From Marinilactibacillus psychrotolerans (GTDB lineage: Bacteria > Bacillota > Bacilli > Lactobacillales > Carnobacteriaceae_A), in contig NZ_FMZD01000002.1 of the NCBI RefSeq assembly GCF_900101525.1, positions 62,001-126,000 on the forward strand: a stretch of DNA of 64,000 bases. The letters are read 5' to 3'. Numbering within the stretch: the first letter of the stretch is position 1; each line of letters begins with the position of its first letter. Shown piece by piece: positions 9,558 through 20,221 of this stretch. Below the pieces are notes generated by a model. The model was given only the letters and a program-made list of their open reading frames with translations. It did not search any database and was not told the origin of the DNA. The position numbers and the translations under genes are program-made.

Positions 9558-10118
9558 TTATTTTGAAGATTTGGGAAAAATAAATGGATGCATAAAGCCT
9601 AGGCTATATTTTTCTTTTTTATATTGTTGCCAGATACTATCCTTTTCTGATGAATAGTGATCAATAATAACGGCTAATACACAACAAATAGGAGCGTATT
9701 CTTCTTTTTCAATTTCAAGAACATAGAAATCTCCCTGAAAAGAATAATGTTTTTCTACACGCATAATAACTTCTGTGTGGTGACTGACGATATACTGTCG
9801 TTCAACAAAATTACCTGAGACAAGCCAGTTTAAATGGCTTACAAGATAGTAGGGTTGTTTCAATCCTTGAAATCCGGGAATTTTTTTAACGGTACCCAAC
9901 TTTTGATCATCCACATAAAAGTCAAACTTAGGAAAAATCGATAATACAGTTTGTCGGGCTTCTACTAAGCGCTCACCATTCATTGCATACAATGAAAGAG
10001 CGTCACGAGCTCTACCCCATTTTCCAACAATTAGATATTTATCTTTTCCAGAAGGTGTTTTAACAATCATACGATTCTGCATAGACATATACGCATCGTT
10101 TATATATAGACGAACCAT
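9558..10118 (-). CDS. LURP-one-related (tubby-like) family protein
   Basis: About 186 residues with the features of the LURP-one-related/YxjI family: an N-terminal segment reading RLYINDAYMSMQNRMIVKTP, then alternating beta strands including a VGKWGRARDALSLYAMNGERLVEA-like region (split here at 20 residues) and a C-terminal WLVSGNF...YSFQGDFYVLEI. The fold is a beta barrel; the biochemical role in bacteria is unknown. The ATG at 10118 is chosen because the upstream GTG is inside the AGAGGTG ribosome site. Confidence 0.7.
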   Translation of the reverse strand: MVRLYINDAYMSMQNRMIVKTPSGKDKYLIVGKWGRARDALSLYAMNGERLVEARQTVLSIFPKFDFYVDDQKLGTVKKIPGFQGLKQPYYLVSHLNWLVSGNFVERQYIVSHHTEVIMRVEKHYSFQGDFYVLEIEKEEYAPICCVLAVIIDHYSSEKDSIWQQYKKEKYSLGFMHPFIFPKSSK

Positions 10119-10242
10119 TACTTTCACCTCTTAGTTCGTAAAGTCTGACGTATTTAATCTGTTTTCTATATTATAACACCCAAAATTGAAATGTCGAACG
10201 AACTAAAAAGCTTGTGCTATAAAAAGAATAATAGGGAAGATA

Positions 10243-10273
10243 CAAAAAAGCCGAAACAAAATATGCTTCGGCT
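10243..10273 (-). terminator. Terminator of the YvrJ-like gene
   Basis: Stem AGCCGAA / TTCGGCT (10249-10255, 10267-10273), followed on the minus strand by a run of T. Confidence 0.8.
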
Positions 10274-10280
10274 AGATAAA

Positions 10281-10448
10281 CTAATGATATTTTTGAGACA
10301 ATACAGCAGTTAATTGATTGACTGCTTCTACCACAGCGTTCAACTTTGCTTCCATGCGGTAAAGTAGAAAGAGTGAGATAAATATTGGGAAACCCACATT
10401 CTCGATCATTTCAATTACGGCACTAACGAAATCAGCACTTTGTTCCAT
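10281..10448 (-). CDS. YvrJ-family small membrane protein
   Basis: A 55-residue protein with one transmembrane helix (NVGFPIFISLFLLYRMEAKL) and a short amphipathic tail, matching the YvrJ family; BhlA/UviB holin-like peptides have a similar plan. The ATG at 10448 has an AAAGGA site eight bases upstream, better placed than the GGGG before an ATG 18 bases further up. No phage genes are near, so a prophage holin role is not supported. Confidence 0.65.
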   Translation of the reverse strand: MEQSADFVSAVIEMIENVGFPIFISLFLLYRMEAKLNAVVEAVNQLTAVLSQKYH

Positions 10449-10518
10449 TGCACTTGTCCTTTCCATTACCCCTTACTGATAATAACGATTGGAAAAGGTA
10501 AAATGTTACCTGATTCAG

Positions 10519-10559
10519 AAAAAAGCAAGTACATCTTGTTAATTGATGTGCTTGCTTTT
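10519..10559. terminator. Terminator after pdxK (works in both directions)
   Basis: Long stem AAAAGCAAGTACATC / GATGTGCTTGCTTTT (one mismatch) just past the pdxK stop, with T-tract on the minus strand. Confidence 0.85.
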
Positions 10560-10577
10560 CATTAGTAAGGATGGAGA

Positions 10578-11402
10578 TCAGATTCCTTTATTTTGTTCTA
10601 AACGATAACCACTATGGAAAACAGATCCAACAAACTGGTTATATTCAAAACCATTTTTGATAGCTGCAGTTACAAAGTCTTTTGCTTTGAGTACTGCCTC
10701 TTTAGGTTCTAAACCTTGAGCTAATCCAGAAGTAATGGCAGCAGCAAAGGTACATCCAGCCCCGTGGTTTGTGGCACTTTCGATTTTGTCTACTTCCAAA
10801 ATAGTAAAGTCAGACCCATCATAGAACAAATCAATAGCTTTATCGCCTTCTAGTGCTTTTCCACCTTTGACAACTACATATTTAGTCCCTTTTTGCTGAA
10901 TTAATTTAGCGGCTTCTTTCATGTCATCAAGCGTCTTTAATGTTCCTAATCCAGATAGTTGACCAGCTTCAAATAAATTTGGAGTGGTGATTGTTGCAAG
11001 AGGAACGAGTAAATCTCTTAATGCTTCAGCGTTTTCAGGATTCAATACCTCTGTTTCACCTTTGCAGACCATGACTGGATCTACTACAAGGTTCGTTAAG
11101 TTTTTTTCTTTGATTGTTTCTGCAATGACTTCGATTACAGGAACGTTGGGAAGCATACCTGTTTTTAAGGCGTCGATTTTTGGACCTGCAGTTGCAGTGA
11201 CCAGCTGATCTTTTACAATTTGTGCATCAATAGGAGTAACACCGTGGCTCCAATTGTTGTTAGGATCCATAGTAGCAATAACCGTTAAAGCAGCAATTCC
11301 ATAAGTTCCAAATTCTGCAAAAGTTTTTAGATCGGCTCCAATTCCAGCGCCACCGCTCGCATCATTACCGGCAATGGTTAAAGTGATTTTTGGTTGAGTC
11401 AC
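10578..11402 (-). CDS. pdxK: Pyridoxine kinase (ThiD-like PdxK)
   Basis: A 274-residue ribokinase-fold enzyme. GNDASGGAGIGADLKTF at the N-terminus, MDPNNNWSHGV, DPVMVCKGE and the C-terminal anion hole NHGAGCTFAAA are those of the Bacillus PdxK, a ThiD-like enzyme that phosphorylates pyridoxine/pyridoxal (and shows hydroxymethylpyrimidine kinase similarity). GTG start behind GGAGGAATAAATT. No thiamine genes are nearby, which favours the vitamin B6 salvage assignment. HMP kinase activity remains the alternative. Confidence 0.85.
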   Translation of the reverse strand: MTQPKITLTIAGNDASGGAGIGADLKTFAEFGTYGIAALTVIATMDPNNNWSHGVTPIDAQIVKDQLVTATAGPKIDALKTGMLPNVPVIEVIAETIKEKNLTNLVVDPVMVCKGETEVLNPENAEALRDLLVPLATITTPNLFEAGQLSGLGTLKTLDDMKEAAKLIQQKGTKYVVVKGGKALEGDKAIDLFYDGSDFTILEVDKIESATNHGAGCTFAAAITSGLAQGLEPKEAVLKAKDFVTAAIKNGFEYNQFVGSVFHSGYRLEQNKGI

Positions 11403-11530
11403 AATTTATTCCTCCAATTTAAATTAATAAGGTTCGCTCTTTATTCATTTCATTTTATCACAAGTGAAAAAAAAAGAAACTATATGAAAGGGAAACCATA
11501 TTTATTTCTAGTAAAGAGTGACTTGCATAA

Positions 11531-11572
11531 TAAAAAAAGTCGACAAAATACATATTCTGTATTTTGTCGAGC
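11531..11572 (-). terminator. Terminator of the Cof-phosphatase gene
   Basis: Twelve-bp stem CGACAAAATACA / TGTATTTTGTCG immediately downstream of the minus-strand stop, followed by seven T on that strand. Confidence 0.85.
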
Positions 11573-11579
11573 AAATTGA

Positions 11580-12464
11580 TTAATCTTTATAAATTTTTCC
11601 GTTCAATACTCGAGAAATAGCCTCAGCTACGCCATTTTGAGAATTGCTGGAAGTGGAGTAACTCGCAGCTTCTTTTGCTTCGGGGACTGCATTAGCTACA
11701 GCGGTTCCATATTTAGCCCACGTTAGCATAGATAAATCATTGATATTATCTCCGATTGTCATAACTTCTTCTGCTTTGATCCCTAGCTTTTTGGCATACT
11801 GAGCAATGGCAATACCTTTCTGAGCAGATTCATGATTGATTTCGATATTCTTTTTACTAGAAGCGGTAATGGCTAATTTAGGAACTTCGTTTGCTAATTG
11901 TTCTTTTAAAGGCTTTAATATTGCTGGCCCTTCTTCCGAATGAGCAGATACTTTTAATATGACGATGTGATTATCTTCCACAACAGAATCAAGGCTATCT
12001 ACAAATTTAACGTTCATTTCTTCAACATGAGCAGTAGCACTTTCCATAGCGTCTTCAAAAGTTAAATCTGGATTTAAATCTGCTAACATAGAAGCTACAG
12101 TTTTTAAACGTTCTTCTCGATTGCTGGAATAGATTCCATCAGATGTCATTAGTTCCTCGTGTACATCAGAATACTGAGAAATAATTGATCTAATTTTTTT
12201 CACGACATTTTTTTCTAAGCCTTTATTATATAGATTTTTGCCCTCTTTATCGAAAAGTTGTGCACCATTCAACGTGATAATGGGACACTCAATGTTGTGA
12301 TCTTTCAAAGGGTGGGTAGCTAAGGGATAGTCTCTTCCGGTTGCGATTAGAAAATGAAGTCCCTTTGCTTGTGCTAGTTTGATTGCTTGAGCATTTGATA
12401 GTGAAACATCGATATGGTCGTTTAGTAAGGTTCCGTCCATATCTGAAGCGATTAGTTTAATCAT
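11580..12464 (-). CDS. Cof-type HAD-IIB family phosphatase
   Basis: A 294-residue haloacid dehalogenase of the Cof class. Motif I DMDGTLLN (about residues 8-15), motif II ATGRD, and the C-terminal motif IV GDNINDLSML are present with a large C2 cap. Such enzymes dephosphorylate sugar phosphates, FMN or PLP; substrate cannot be read from sequence. ATG behind GGAGGAATTAAACT. Vicinity to pdxK is suggestive of PLP turnover but is only weak context. Confidence 0.9.
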   Translation of the reverse strand: MIKLIASDMDGTLLNDHIDVSLSNAQAIKLAQAKGLHFLIATGRDYPLATHPLKDHNIECPIITLNGAQLFDKEGKNLYNKGLEKNVVKKIRSIISQYSDVHEELMTSDGIYSSNREERLKTVASMLADLNPDLTFEDAMESATAHVEEMNVKFVDSLDSVVEDNHIVILKVSAHSEEGPAILKPLKEQLANEVPKLAITASSKKNIEINHESAQKGIAIAQYAKKLGIKAEEVMTIGDNINDLSMLTWAKYGTAVANAVPEAKEAASYSTSSNSQNGVAEAISRVLNGKIYKD

Positions 12465-12629
12465 AGTTTAATTCCTCCATTATTAGATTCATATACAAGT
12501 CTAACAGATTAGTGTAAAAAATAAACTGTTTTACAGTGTATACTTAGAAAAGATAGAGACAAATTTGTTACAATCAATTCAAGAAGACCATAGAAAATTA
12601 TGAAAATACCATAAAAGGAGTGTTGGATT

Positions 12630-13319
12630 GTGCCAATACCAGTAGAAAATGATTGGAAACCGATACTACAGAAGTTAGAAAAAACAGAATCATATCAGCA
12701 GCTTAGAGAATTTTTGGTTAAAGAATATAACACGGAAACGATTTATCCCAAAAAAGAAAATATCTGGCAAGCATTCGAATGGACGCCCTATAATGAAGTT
12801 AAGGCAGTTATTCTAGGACAAGATCCTTATCATGGAATTAATCAAGCACACGGATTAGCCTTTTCAGTCAAACCCGAAGTAAAACTGCCACCTTCTCTAA
12901 AAAATATATACAAAGAATTACAAGATGATTTAAATATAACTCCAGTTGAACATGGTTATTTAAAAAGTTGGGCTAAGCAAGGCGTATTAATGCTGAATAC
13001 GATATTGACTGTTAGAGCAGGGCAAGCTCATTCACATAAAAATGTGGGTTGGGAATTATTGACAGATGAAGTGATTAAAGCTCTAAATGAAAGAGAAAAA
13101 CCGATTGTCTTTATTCTGTGGGGAACACCGGCACAGAAAAAACGAGCCATGATTGATGAAGCTAAACACAAGGTTATTACTTCGGTCCATCCTAGTCCAT
13201 TAGCTGCTTATAGGGGCTTCTTTGGATCTAAACCTTTTTCAAAAACAAATGAATTTTTGATTAAAAGTGGTCAGAAACCAATTGACTGGGAACTACCGAA
13301 AGATCCAATGAAAGAATAA
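12630..13319 (+). CDS. ung: Uracil-DNA glycosylase
   Basis: A 229-residue family 1 UDG, which removes uracil from DNA. The catalytic water-activating motif GQDPYHG (about residues 63-69), AFSV, and the minor-groove loop HPSPLAAYRGFFGSKPFS are all present, with LWGTPAQKK before it. GTG start behind AAAAGGAG. It precedes pta on the same strand by about 75 bases. Confidence 0.97.
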   Translation: MPIPVENDWKPILQKLEKTESYQQLREFLVKEYNTETIYPKKENIWQAFEWTPYNEVKAVILGQDPYHGINQAHGLAFSVKPEVKLPPSLKNIYKELQDDLNITPVEHGYLKSWAKQGVLMLNTILTVRAGQAHSHKNVGWELLTDEVIKALNEREKPIVFILWGTPAQKKRAMIDEAKHKVITSVHPSPLAAYRGFFGSKPFSKTNEFLIKSGQKPIDWELPKDPMKE

Positions 13320-13393
13320 GACTTTTTCTGTGAAAATTTACTGATAAGTGTTATGATATATTAGTGAAAACAAATCATTGGAGGGAATAAATA

Positions 13394-14374
13394 GTGGAAT
13401 TATTTGAAAGTCTAAAACAGAAAATTCATGGGAAAGAGTTGAAAATCGTTTTTCCGGAGGCAACTGATGAACGTATCTTAGGAGCGGCAGTCCGTTTGCA
13501 GTCTGAAAAGATTTTAAACCCTATTCTTTTAGGAAACAAAGATGAAGTGATGAAAGCCGCAAAAGATCACGGATTCGATTTAGGAACTATTGAAATCGTT
13601 GACCCTCAAACTTATGATAAGTATGATGAAATGGTGACGGCTTTTGTTGAACGCCGTAAAGGTAAAGCAACCCAAGAACAAGCTCAAGAACAATTGAGAG
13701 ATGTTAATTATTTTGGAACAATGCTAGTCTATATGGATCTTGCAGATGGTCTAGTATCTGGAGCAATTCATTCAACAGGAGAAACTGTTCGTCCAGCATT
13801 GCAAATTATCAAAACTCGTCCAGGTGTAAGCCGTACTTCAGGAGCATTCATCATGTTACGTGCTAGAGAGCAAGAGAAATACTTATTCGCTGACTGTGCA
13901 ATTAACCCGAATCCAGATGAAAAAGTTCTTGCAGAAATAGCGGTTGAAAGTGCTCGTACAGCTAAGATGTTTGATATTGATCCTAAAGTGGCAATGTTAA
14001 GCTTTTCTTCAAAAGGATCAGCTAAAGCACCGGAAGTTGAAAAAGTTCAAAGAGCAACTAAACTTGCACAAGAGATGGCCCCTGAATTTGAAATTGATGG
14101 AGAATTGCAATTTGATTCTGCTTTTGTTCCAGCGGTAGCGCAACAAAAAGCTCCTGGTTCAAATGTTGCTGGAGCAGCAACTGTATTTGTATTCCCAGAA
14201 CTACAATCAGGAAATATTGGTTATAAAATGGCACAACGTTTGGGTGGATTTGAAGCAGTTGGACCAATCTTACAAGGATTGAACAAACCAGTATCAGATT
14301 TATCACGTGGTTGTGTAGAAGAAGACGTCTATAAGACAGCGATCATCACGGCTAACCAATCAATTTTAGGCTAA
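13394..14374 (+). CDS. pta: Phosphate acetyltransferase
   Basis: A 326-residue short-form Pta, converting acetyl-CoA and phosphate to acetyl phosphate in the acetate/ATP-generating route. Typical blocks are DGLVSGAIHSTGETVRPALQ (about residues 117-136), the arginine region PGVSRTSGAF, and SKGSAKAPEVEKVQ. GTG start with GGAGGGAATAAATA upstream. Single transcription unit with its own strong terminator or shared with ung. Confidence 0.96.
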   Translation: MELFESLKQKIHGKELKIVFPEATDERILGAAVRLQSEKILNPILLGNKDEVMKAAKDHGFDLGTIEIVDPQTYDKYDEMVTAFVERRKGKATQEQAQEQLRDVNYFGTMLVYMDLADGLVSGAIHSTGETVRPALQIIKTRPGVSRTSGAFIMLRAREQEKYLFADCAINPNPDEKVLAEIAVESARTAKMFDIDPKVAMLSFSSKGSAKAPEVEKVQRATKLAQEMAPEFEIDGELQFDSAFVPAVAQQKAPGSNVAGAATVFVFPELQSGNIGYKMAQRLGGFEAVGPILQGLNKPVSDLSRGCVEEDVYKTAIITANQSILG

Positions 14375-14402
14375 AACTAATATAACTAAATAAATATATT
14401 TA

Positions 14403-14447
14403 AGCTCTCCTATTTTGCTTGTATCAAGCAGAATAGGAGAGCTTTTT
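14403..14447 (+). terminator. Terminator after pta
   Basis: Sixteen-bp near-perfect hairpin (arms AGCTCTCCTATTTTGCTTG and its complement) followed by six T. Confidence 0.92.
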
Positions 14448-14478
14448 TATTGAAAAACCTGCTTGTCGTAACTCGTTC

Positions 14479-14544
14479 GTGAATACATTCACTTACATAT
14501 AGTAATGCATATAGTTAGAAAGTTGGAATTATGAATGTTATAAT
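14479..14544 (+). promoter_or_regulatory. glpK upstream region: inverted repeat and -10 element
   Basis: A TATAAT (14539-14544) with TTAGAA 18 bases upstream forms a weak promoter about 50 bases before glpK. An inverted repeat GTGAAT-AC-ATTCAC (14479-14492) lies upstream of it and could be an operator. No cre-like site was obvious. Function is inferred from position only. Confidence 0.35.
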
Positions 14545-14559
14545 TATTACAGTTGGTAA

Positions 14560-16116
<1,557 letters not shown>

Positions 16117-16145
16117 CCTATATTAAAGAAAGGGCTGAGTGCAGC

Positions 16146-17807
16146 ATGAGTTTTTCGGCTCAAACGCGAAAAAAAAATATTGAAGAATTAAAAAATACTG
16201 AATTAGATTTACTGATTATCGGTGGAGGTATTACCGGAGCTGGAATTGCGTTACAAGCCGGTGCTAGAAACATAAAAGCTGGTATGATTGAGATGCAGGA
16301 TTTTGCAGCCGGAACTTCTAGTCGCTCAACAAAATTAGTTCACGGAGGATTGAGATATTTAAAACAGTTCGATGTTGAACTTGTTGCAGATGTGGCACAA
16401 GAGCGAGCAGTTATTGGAAAGAATGTTCCTCATGTCGTACAACCTAGTTATATGCTTATGCCGATATATGATGAACCAGGAGCCTCATTTAATGAGTTTT
16501 CTGCAGAAGTTGTACTACATCTATACGACTATCTAGCAAAAGTAGATGATGAATGGTCACACTATATGATCGATAAAGACAAAGTAGAAGCAGAAGAACC
16601 CGATCTAAGAACAGAAGGATTATTGGGAGGTGGGTTTTACCTTGATTATACGAATGATGACTCTAGACTAACAACTGAAATTATCAAAAGAGCCCACGAA
16701 TTCGGCACTTTAATTACTAATTATGTAAAAGCTATTGATTTTATCTATAATGATGAAAATAAAATTATTGGTGTCAAAGCTGAAGACACGTTAACAGACC
16801 AAATTTTTGAAATTCACGCTTCTGTTGTCGTGAATGCAACGGGTCCATGGTCCGATACTGTTCGCAAACAATTAAAAGGAAATATGAAGAAAAAATTATT
16901 TCCAACAAAAGGTGTTCACTTTGTAGTTGATCATAGTAAAATTCCGATTGACCGTACTATTTATACAGATACAGGTATGGATGATAACAGAATGATCTTT
17001 TTTATTCCTAGAAGTGGAAAAACATATTTTGGGACAACAGACACCCCTTTTGAAGGTGAATATGATGATCCAAATATTACTCAAGACGATATAGATTATC
17101 TGTTAAAAGCAGCAAATTATCGTTTCCCTGATGCTCATATCACATTGGATGACATTGAAGCAAGTTGGGCTGGACTGAGACCATTGATCCAGGATGAAGA
17201 TAATTCGGATCCATCAGGAATTTCTCGTGGCCACGATATATTTGTCTCTGAAGGCGGGCTGATCAGTATAGCAGGTGGAAAACTGACAGATTATAGAAGA
17301 ATGGCAAATGATACATTTGAAATGATCGATAAAGAACTAGCTCAATTCGATAAATCTTTTAATCAGGTGGATACTGCTGATATTCGTTTATCAGGTGGAG
17401 ATATTCCTGAACATCAGACATTCAGTGAATATGCGGATGAACAGACTCAAAAAGGTATAGCTATCGGCCTTAAAGAAGATGAAGCTCGAGCATTAGTTAA
17501 CTGGTATGGTACCAATGTAGAATTAGTTTACAATTTAAAAGATCGGGTAACAGGTAGCGAGCTGCCTCTAAAAGATGCTTTGCAATTAGAATACGCAGTT
17601 GAATATGAAATGACTTTACTACCAGAAGATTTTTTGGCTCGCCGCACAGAAACATTATTATTTGATACACCTCGTATACAAGAATTAAAACAACCATTAG
17701 TTGAATACTTTGCGACTCGTTTTAACTGGACTGACGAAGAAATGAAAAAGCGAGCAAATGAACTGGATGAAAAAGTTGCAGAAACCACATTAAGTCAATT
17801 TAGGTAG
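16146..17807 (+). CDS. glpD: FAD-dependent glycerol-3-phosphate dehydrogenase/oxidase
   Basis: A 553-residue GlpD/GlpO family flavoprotein that oxidises glycerol 3-phosphate to dihydroxyacetone phosphate. The FAD-binding motif LLIIGGGITGAGIAL (about residues 23-37), TSSRSTKLVHGGLRYL, and the substrate region TRGT/FGTTDT are clear. Its length matches Bacillus GlpD; the roughly 50-residue insertion of streptococcal/enterococcal GlpO oxidases appears to be missing. Whether it passes electrons to oxygen (making peroxide) or a quinone cannot be settled here. It begins 30 bases after glpK. Confidence 0.93.
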   Translation: MSFSAQTRKKNIEELKNTELDLLIIGGGITGAGIALQAGARNIKAGMIEMQDFAAGTSSRSTKLVHGGLRYLKQFDVELVADVAQERAVIGKNVPHVVQPSYMLMPIYDEPGASFNEFSAEVVLHLYDYLAKVDDEWSHYMIDKDKVEAEEPDLRTEGLLGGGFYLDYTNDDSRLTTEIIKRAHEFGTLITNYVKAIDFIYNDENKIIGVKAEDTLTDQIFEIHASVVVNATGPWSDTVRKQLKGNMKKKLFPTKGVHFVVDHSKIPIDRTIYTDTGMDDNRMIFFIPRSGKTYFGTTDTPFEGEYDDPNITQDDIDYLLKAANYRFPDAHITLDDIEASWAGLRPLIQDEDNSDPSGISRGHDIFVSEGGLISIAGGKLTDYRRMANDTFEMIDKELAQFDKSFNQVDTADIRLSGGDIPEHQTFSEYADEQTQKGIAIGLKEDEARALVNWYGTNVELVYNLKDRVTGSELPLKDALQLEYAVEYEMTLLPEDFLARRTETLLFDTPRIQELKQPLVEYFATRFNWTDEEMKKRANELDEKVAETTLSQFR

Positions 17808-17813
17808 TAAATA

Positions 17814-17857
17814 AGAACAAGAAAAGAAGGATTAGCTCTTTCTTTCCTTTCTTGTTA
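17814..17857 (+). terminator. Weak hairpin between glpD and glpF
   Basis: AACAAGAAA pairs with TTTCTTGTT around a pyrimidine-rich loop just after the glpD stop; no clear T-run follows, so it may be a processing or attenuation hairpin. Confidence 0.35.
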
Positions 17858-17986
17858 TGAAAAATTCTAGCCATTTTTACGTGATTATGCTAAAAGAAAA
17901 TTCTTGTAAGATATTCAGTGTCATATAATGAAATTTTTCATAGATGAGCATGTTAACCAAGAAAGCGTAAGAGAGGAGAAAAGTAA

Positions 17987-18709
17987 TTGGATACTACTTT
18001 ATGGCAACAATTGATCGGAGAATTTTTTGGAACAATGATTTTGGTGCTTTTAGGAGATGGAGTGGTTGCGGCAAATGTCTTGAAAAAAACAAAATCTGCT
18101 GATACTGGCTGGCTGCTGATTACAATTGGCTGGGGACTTGGAGTAACTATGGCTGTCTATGCAGTAGGCTGGTTATCTCCTGCACATATTAATCCTGCTG
18201 TGACTTTAGGTATGGCGATAGCAGGAGAGATTGCATGGGCATCAGTTATTCCTTATATGATTGCCCAAGTAGCAGGAGGTATAGTAGGCGCTACACTAGT
18301 ATGGCTACATTATATGCCGCATTTTGCTGCGACAGATGACCAAGAAGCAATCCTCGCTGTATTTTCAACTGGACCAGCTATTCGTCACAGTGTATGGAAC
18401 TTAGTTTCTGAGACGATTGCTACTACTGTATTAGTTTATGGCTTGCTGGCTTTCACACAAGGACAGTTCACCGATGGATTAAATCCAGTAGTTGTTGGGC
18501 TATTGATTGTGGCTATTGGGATTTCCTTAGGTGGAACAACTGGCTATGCGATCAATCCCGCTCGTGACTTAGGCCCTCGTATTGCGCATCAAATTCTGCC
18601 GATTGCCAATAAAGGGACGTCTGATTGGGGGTATGCGTGGATTCCAATAGTCGGACCATTCTTAGGAGCAATTGTAGGCGCATTAATATTTATTCTAATT
18701 AGTAGCTGA
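17987..18709 (+). CDS. glpF: Glycerol facilitator (MIP/aquaporin family)
   Basis: A 240-residue aquaglyceroporin with six membrane helices and both pore loops: SPAHINPAVTLG (about residue 62-73) and GYAINPARDLGPR (about residue 185-197). The Asp-Arg after the second NPA (NPARD) is typical for glycerol channels. TTG start behind AGAGGAG. Third gene of the glycerol cluster, about 180 bases after glpD, with its own terminator. Confidence 0.95.
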   Translation: MDTTLWQQLIGEFFGTMILVLLGDGVVAANVLKKTKSADTGWLLITIGWGLGVTMAVYAVGWLSPAHINPAVTLGMAIAGEIAWASVIPYMIAQVAGGIVGATLVWLHYMPHFAATDDQEAILAVFSTGPAIRHSVWNLVSETIATTVLVYGLLAFTQGQFTDGLNPVVVGLLIVAIGISLGGTTGYAINPARDLGPRIAHQILPIANKGTSDWGYAWIPIVGPFLGAIVGALIFILISS

Positions 18710-18732
18710 ACTTAAGATTGTAAACCAATTTT

Positions 18733-18773
18733 GAACAATGAACCGTCTTCATACAGGTTCATTGTTCTTTTTT
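18733..18773 (+). terminator. Terminator after glpF
   Basis: Twelve-bp perfect stem GAACAATGAACC / GGTTCATTGTTC followed by six T. Confidence 0.92.
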
Positions 18774-18882
18774 GTAGGAATAATTAATGAATAATAAATA
18801 AATAATGTATTTGAATATAATGTGTTATAAAATGATGAGAATACTTTTAGAATTATAAAATCTAACTAATGGAGTGAAAAAT

Positions 18883-20127
18883 ATGGAAAAAAAGAAAGTG
18901 AATTTAGGATTAGTACCTAAGCTGCTTTTGGCAATTGTATTAGGTATTATTGTAGGACAGTTATCATTTATTCCAACAGTATTATTAAGAATTCCTGTGA
19001 CATTTTCTAATCTATTCAGCAGTTTGCTATCATTTATTATACCGTTAATGATCATAGGGTTCATTGTGAAAGGTATTTCAGATTTAACTGAAGGTGCTGG
19101 AAAGCTATTAGGTGTAGCGACGATTATTTCATATGCTTCAACTATTGTAGGAGGCCTTGTAGCTTATTTTGTAGCTTCCACTGTTTTTCCCTTATTCATC
19201 ACTTCTCAAATCAATACCAATGTGCAAGAAACAACCACGGAACTAACAACCTTGTTTGAAATACCTTTAGAGCCGATGTTAGATGTAACGGCTGCAATTG
19301 CATTTTCTTTTATAATGGGCATGAGTATTTCCTGGTTAAGAGCAAAACATAAAAGCAATACTCTATACAACGTATTTAATGAGTTCAATTTGATTATTAT
19401 AAAAGTATTGAATACTGCAATTATTCCGTTACTTCCTTTTTTTATATTTGGTAACTTTGTCAGTTTGAGTTATACAGGTCAGGTATTTGATATTTTATCT
19501 GTATTTTGGAGAGTCTTCCTGATTGTTATCGTGCTCCACCTGACATTAATTGTTTTATGGTTTACTTTTGCGGGTATATATCGTAAGAAAAATCCAATTC
19601 ACTTAATTAAAAATCAAATTCCTGGATATTTTACAGCAATTGGAACACAGTCATCTGCTGCGACAATTCCAATTAATATAGAATGTGCACAAAAAAATGG
19701 GGTTTCAAGAAAAATTCGAGAATTTATGATTCCGCTTTGTGCAACAATCCATTTATTAGGTAGTATGGTAACGATTATTTCATGTGTATATGCAGTATTG
19801 TATTTATATGATATGCCCATAAATTTTGGAATGATGGCTAGTTTTATTGGAACGTTAGGGATTGCTATGGTTGCCGCGCCGGGAGCGCCTGGCGGAGCAA
19901 TTATGTCAGCATTACCATTCTTGACAATCGTAGGAATCGATCCCACAGGGACGTTAGGAAATTTGCTGATCACATTGTATCTTACACAGGATAGTTTTGG
20001 AACAGCGGCAAATGTATCTTGTGATAACGCAATTACTTTAGTAGTAGAAAAAATCTACTTTAAATATATTGCAAAAGAAGAGCCCACTGAATTAACAGGT
20101 CCAGTTCCAGAAATTACAGTTGAATAA
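18883..20127 (+). CDS. Dicarboxylate/amino acid:cation symporter (DAACS family)
   Basis: A 414-residue membrane transporter with about eight helices and re-entrant hairpins. The substrate-site signature is seen as AIGTQSSAATIP (about residue 255) and the second hairpin as APGAPGGAIMSALPF, with the TM8 segment DSFGTAANVSCDNAIT. Members carry glutamate, aspartate, C4-dicarboxylates or serine/threonine with Na+ or H+; the substrate is not clear. I start at the ATG at 18883 because the GTG at 18874 overlaps the GGAG ribosome site. Confidence 0.9.
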   Translation: MEKKKVNLGLVPKLLLAIVLGIIVGQLSFIPTVLLRIPVTFSNLFSSLLSFIIPLMIIGFIVKGISDLTEGAGKLLGVATIISYASTIVGGLVAYFVASTVFPLFITSQINTNVQETTTELTTLFEIPLEPMLDVTAAIAFSFIMGMSISWLRAKHKSNTLYNVFNEFNLIIIKVLNTAIIPLLPFFIFGNFVSLSYTGQVFDILSVFWRVFLIVIVLHLTLIVLWFTFAGIYRKKNPIHLIKNQIPGYFTAIGTQSSAATIPINIECAQKNGVSRKIREFMIPLCATIHLLGSMVTIISCVYAVLYLYDMPINFGMMASFIGTLGIAMVAAPGAPGGAIMSALPFLTIVGIDPTGTLGNLLITLYLTQDSFGTAANVSCDNAITLVVEKIYFKYIAKEEPTELTGPVPEITVE

Positions 20128-20175
20128 GGGATTAATTAATTTTGTTTCAAGCTTTACTTGACGAAAAAGTTAAAG

Positions 20176-20221
20176 AAAGAACTACAAAGTGGTTAGAATT
20201 ATTTCCACTTTGTAGTTCTTT
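20176..20221. terminator. Bidirectional terminator overlapping the 3' end of the LacI gene
   Basis: Seventeen-bp perfect stem AAAGAACTACAAAGTGG / CCACTTTGTAGTTCTTT between convergent genes. The right arm encodes the last residues of the minus-strand LacI protein and its stop codon is in the loop. Confidence 0.88.

Noticed and set aside
10281-10448. YvrJ-like peptide as a sign of a prophage (holin)
   Set aside because: No integrase, lysin or structural phage genes around it, and the size and sequence fit the YvrJ family.
11394-11579. 61-codon plus-strand frame between pdxK and the Cof gene
   Set aside because: It reads through the promoter of pdxK and the terminator hairpin of the Cof gene; no ribosome site.
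14479-14492. GTGAATACATTCAC as a CcpA cre site before glpK
   Set aside because: It lacks the central CG and does not fit the cre consensus; kept only as an unnamed inverted repeat.
19614-19973. 119-codon minus-strand frame inside the DAACS symporter
   Set aside because: Antisense shadow of a real membrane protein; Pro/Ala/Ile-rich translation and no start signals.
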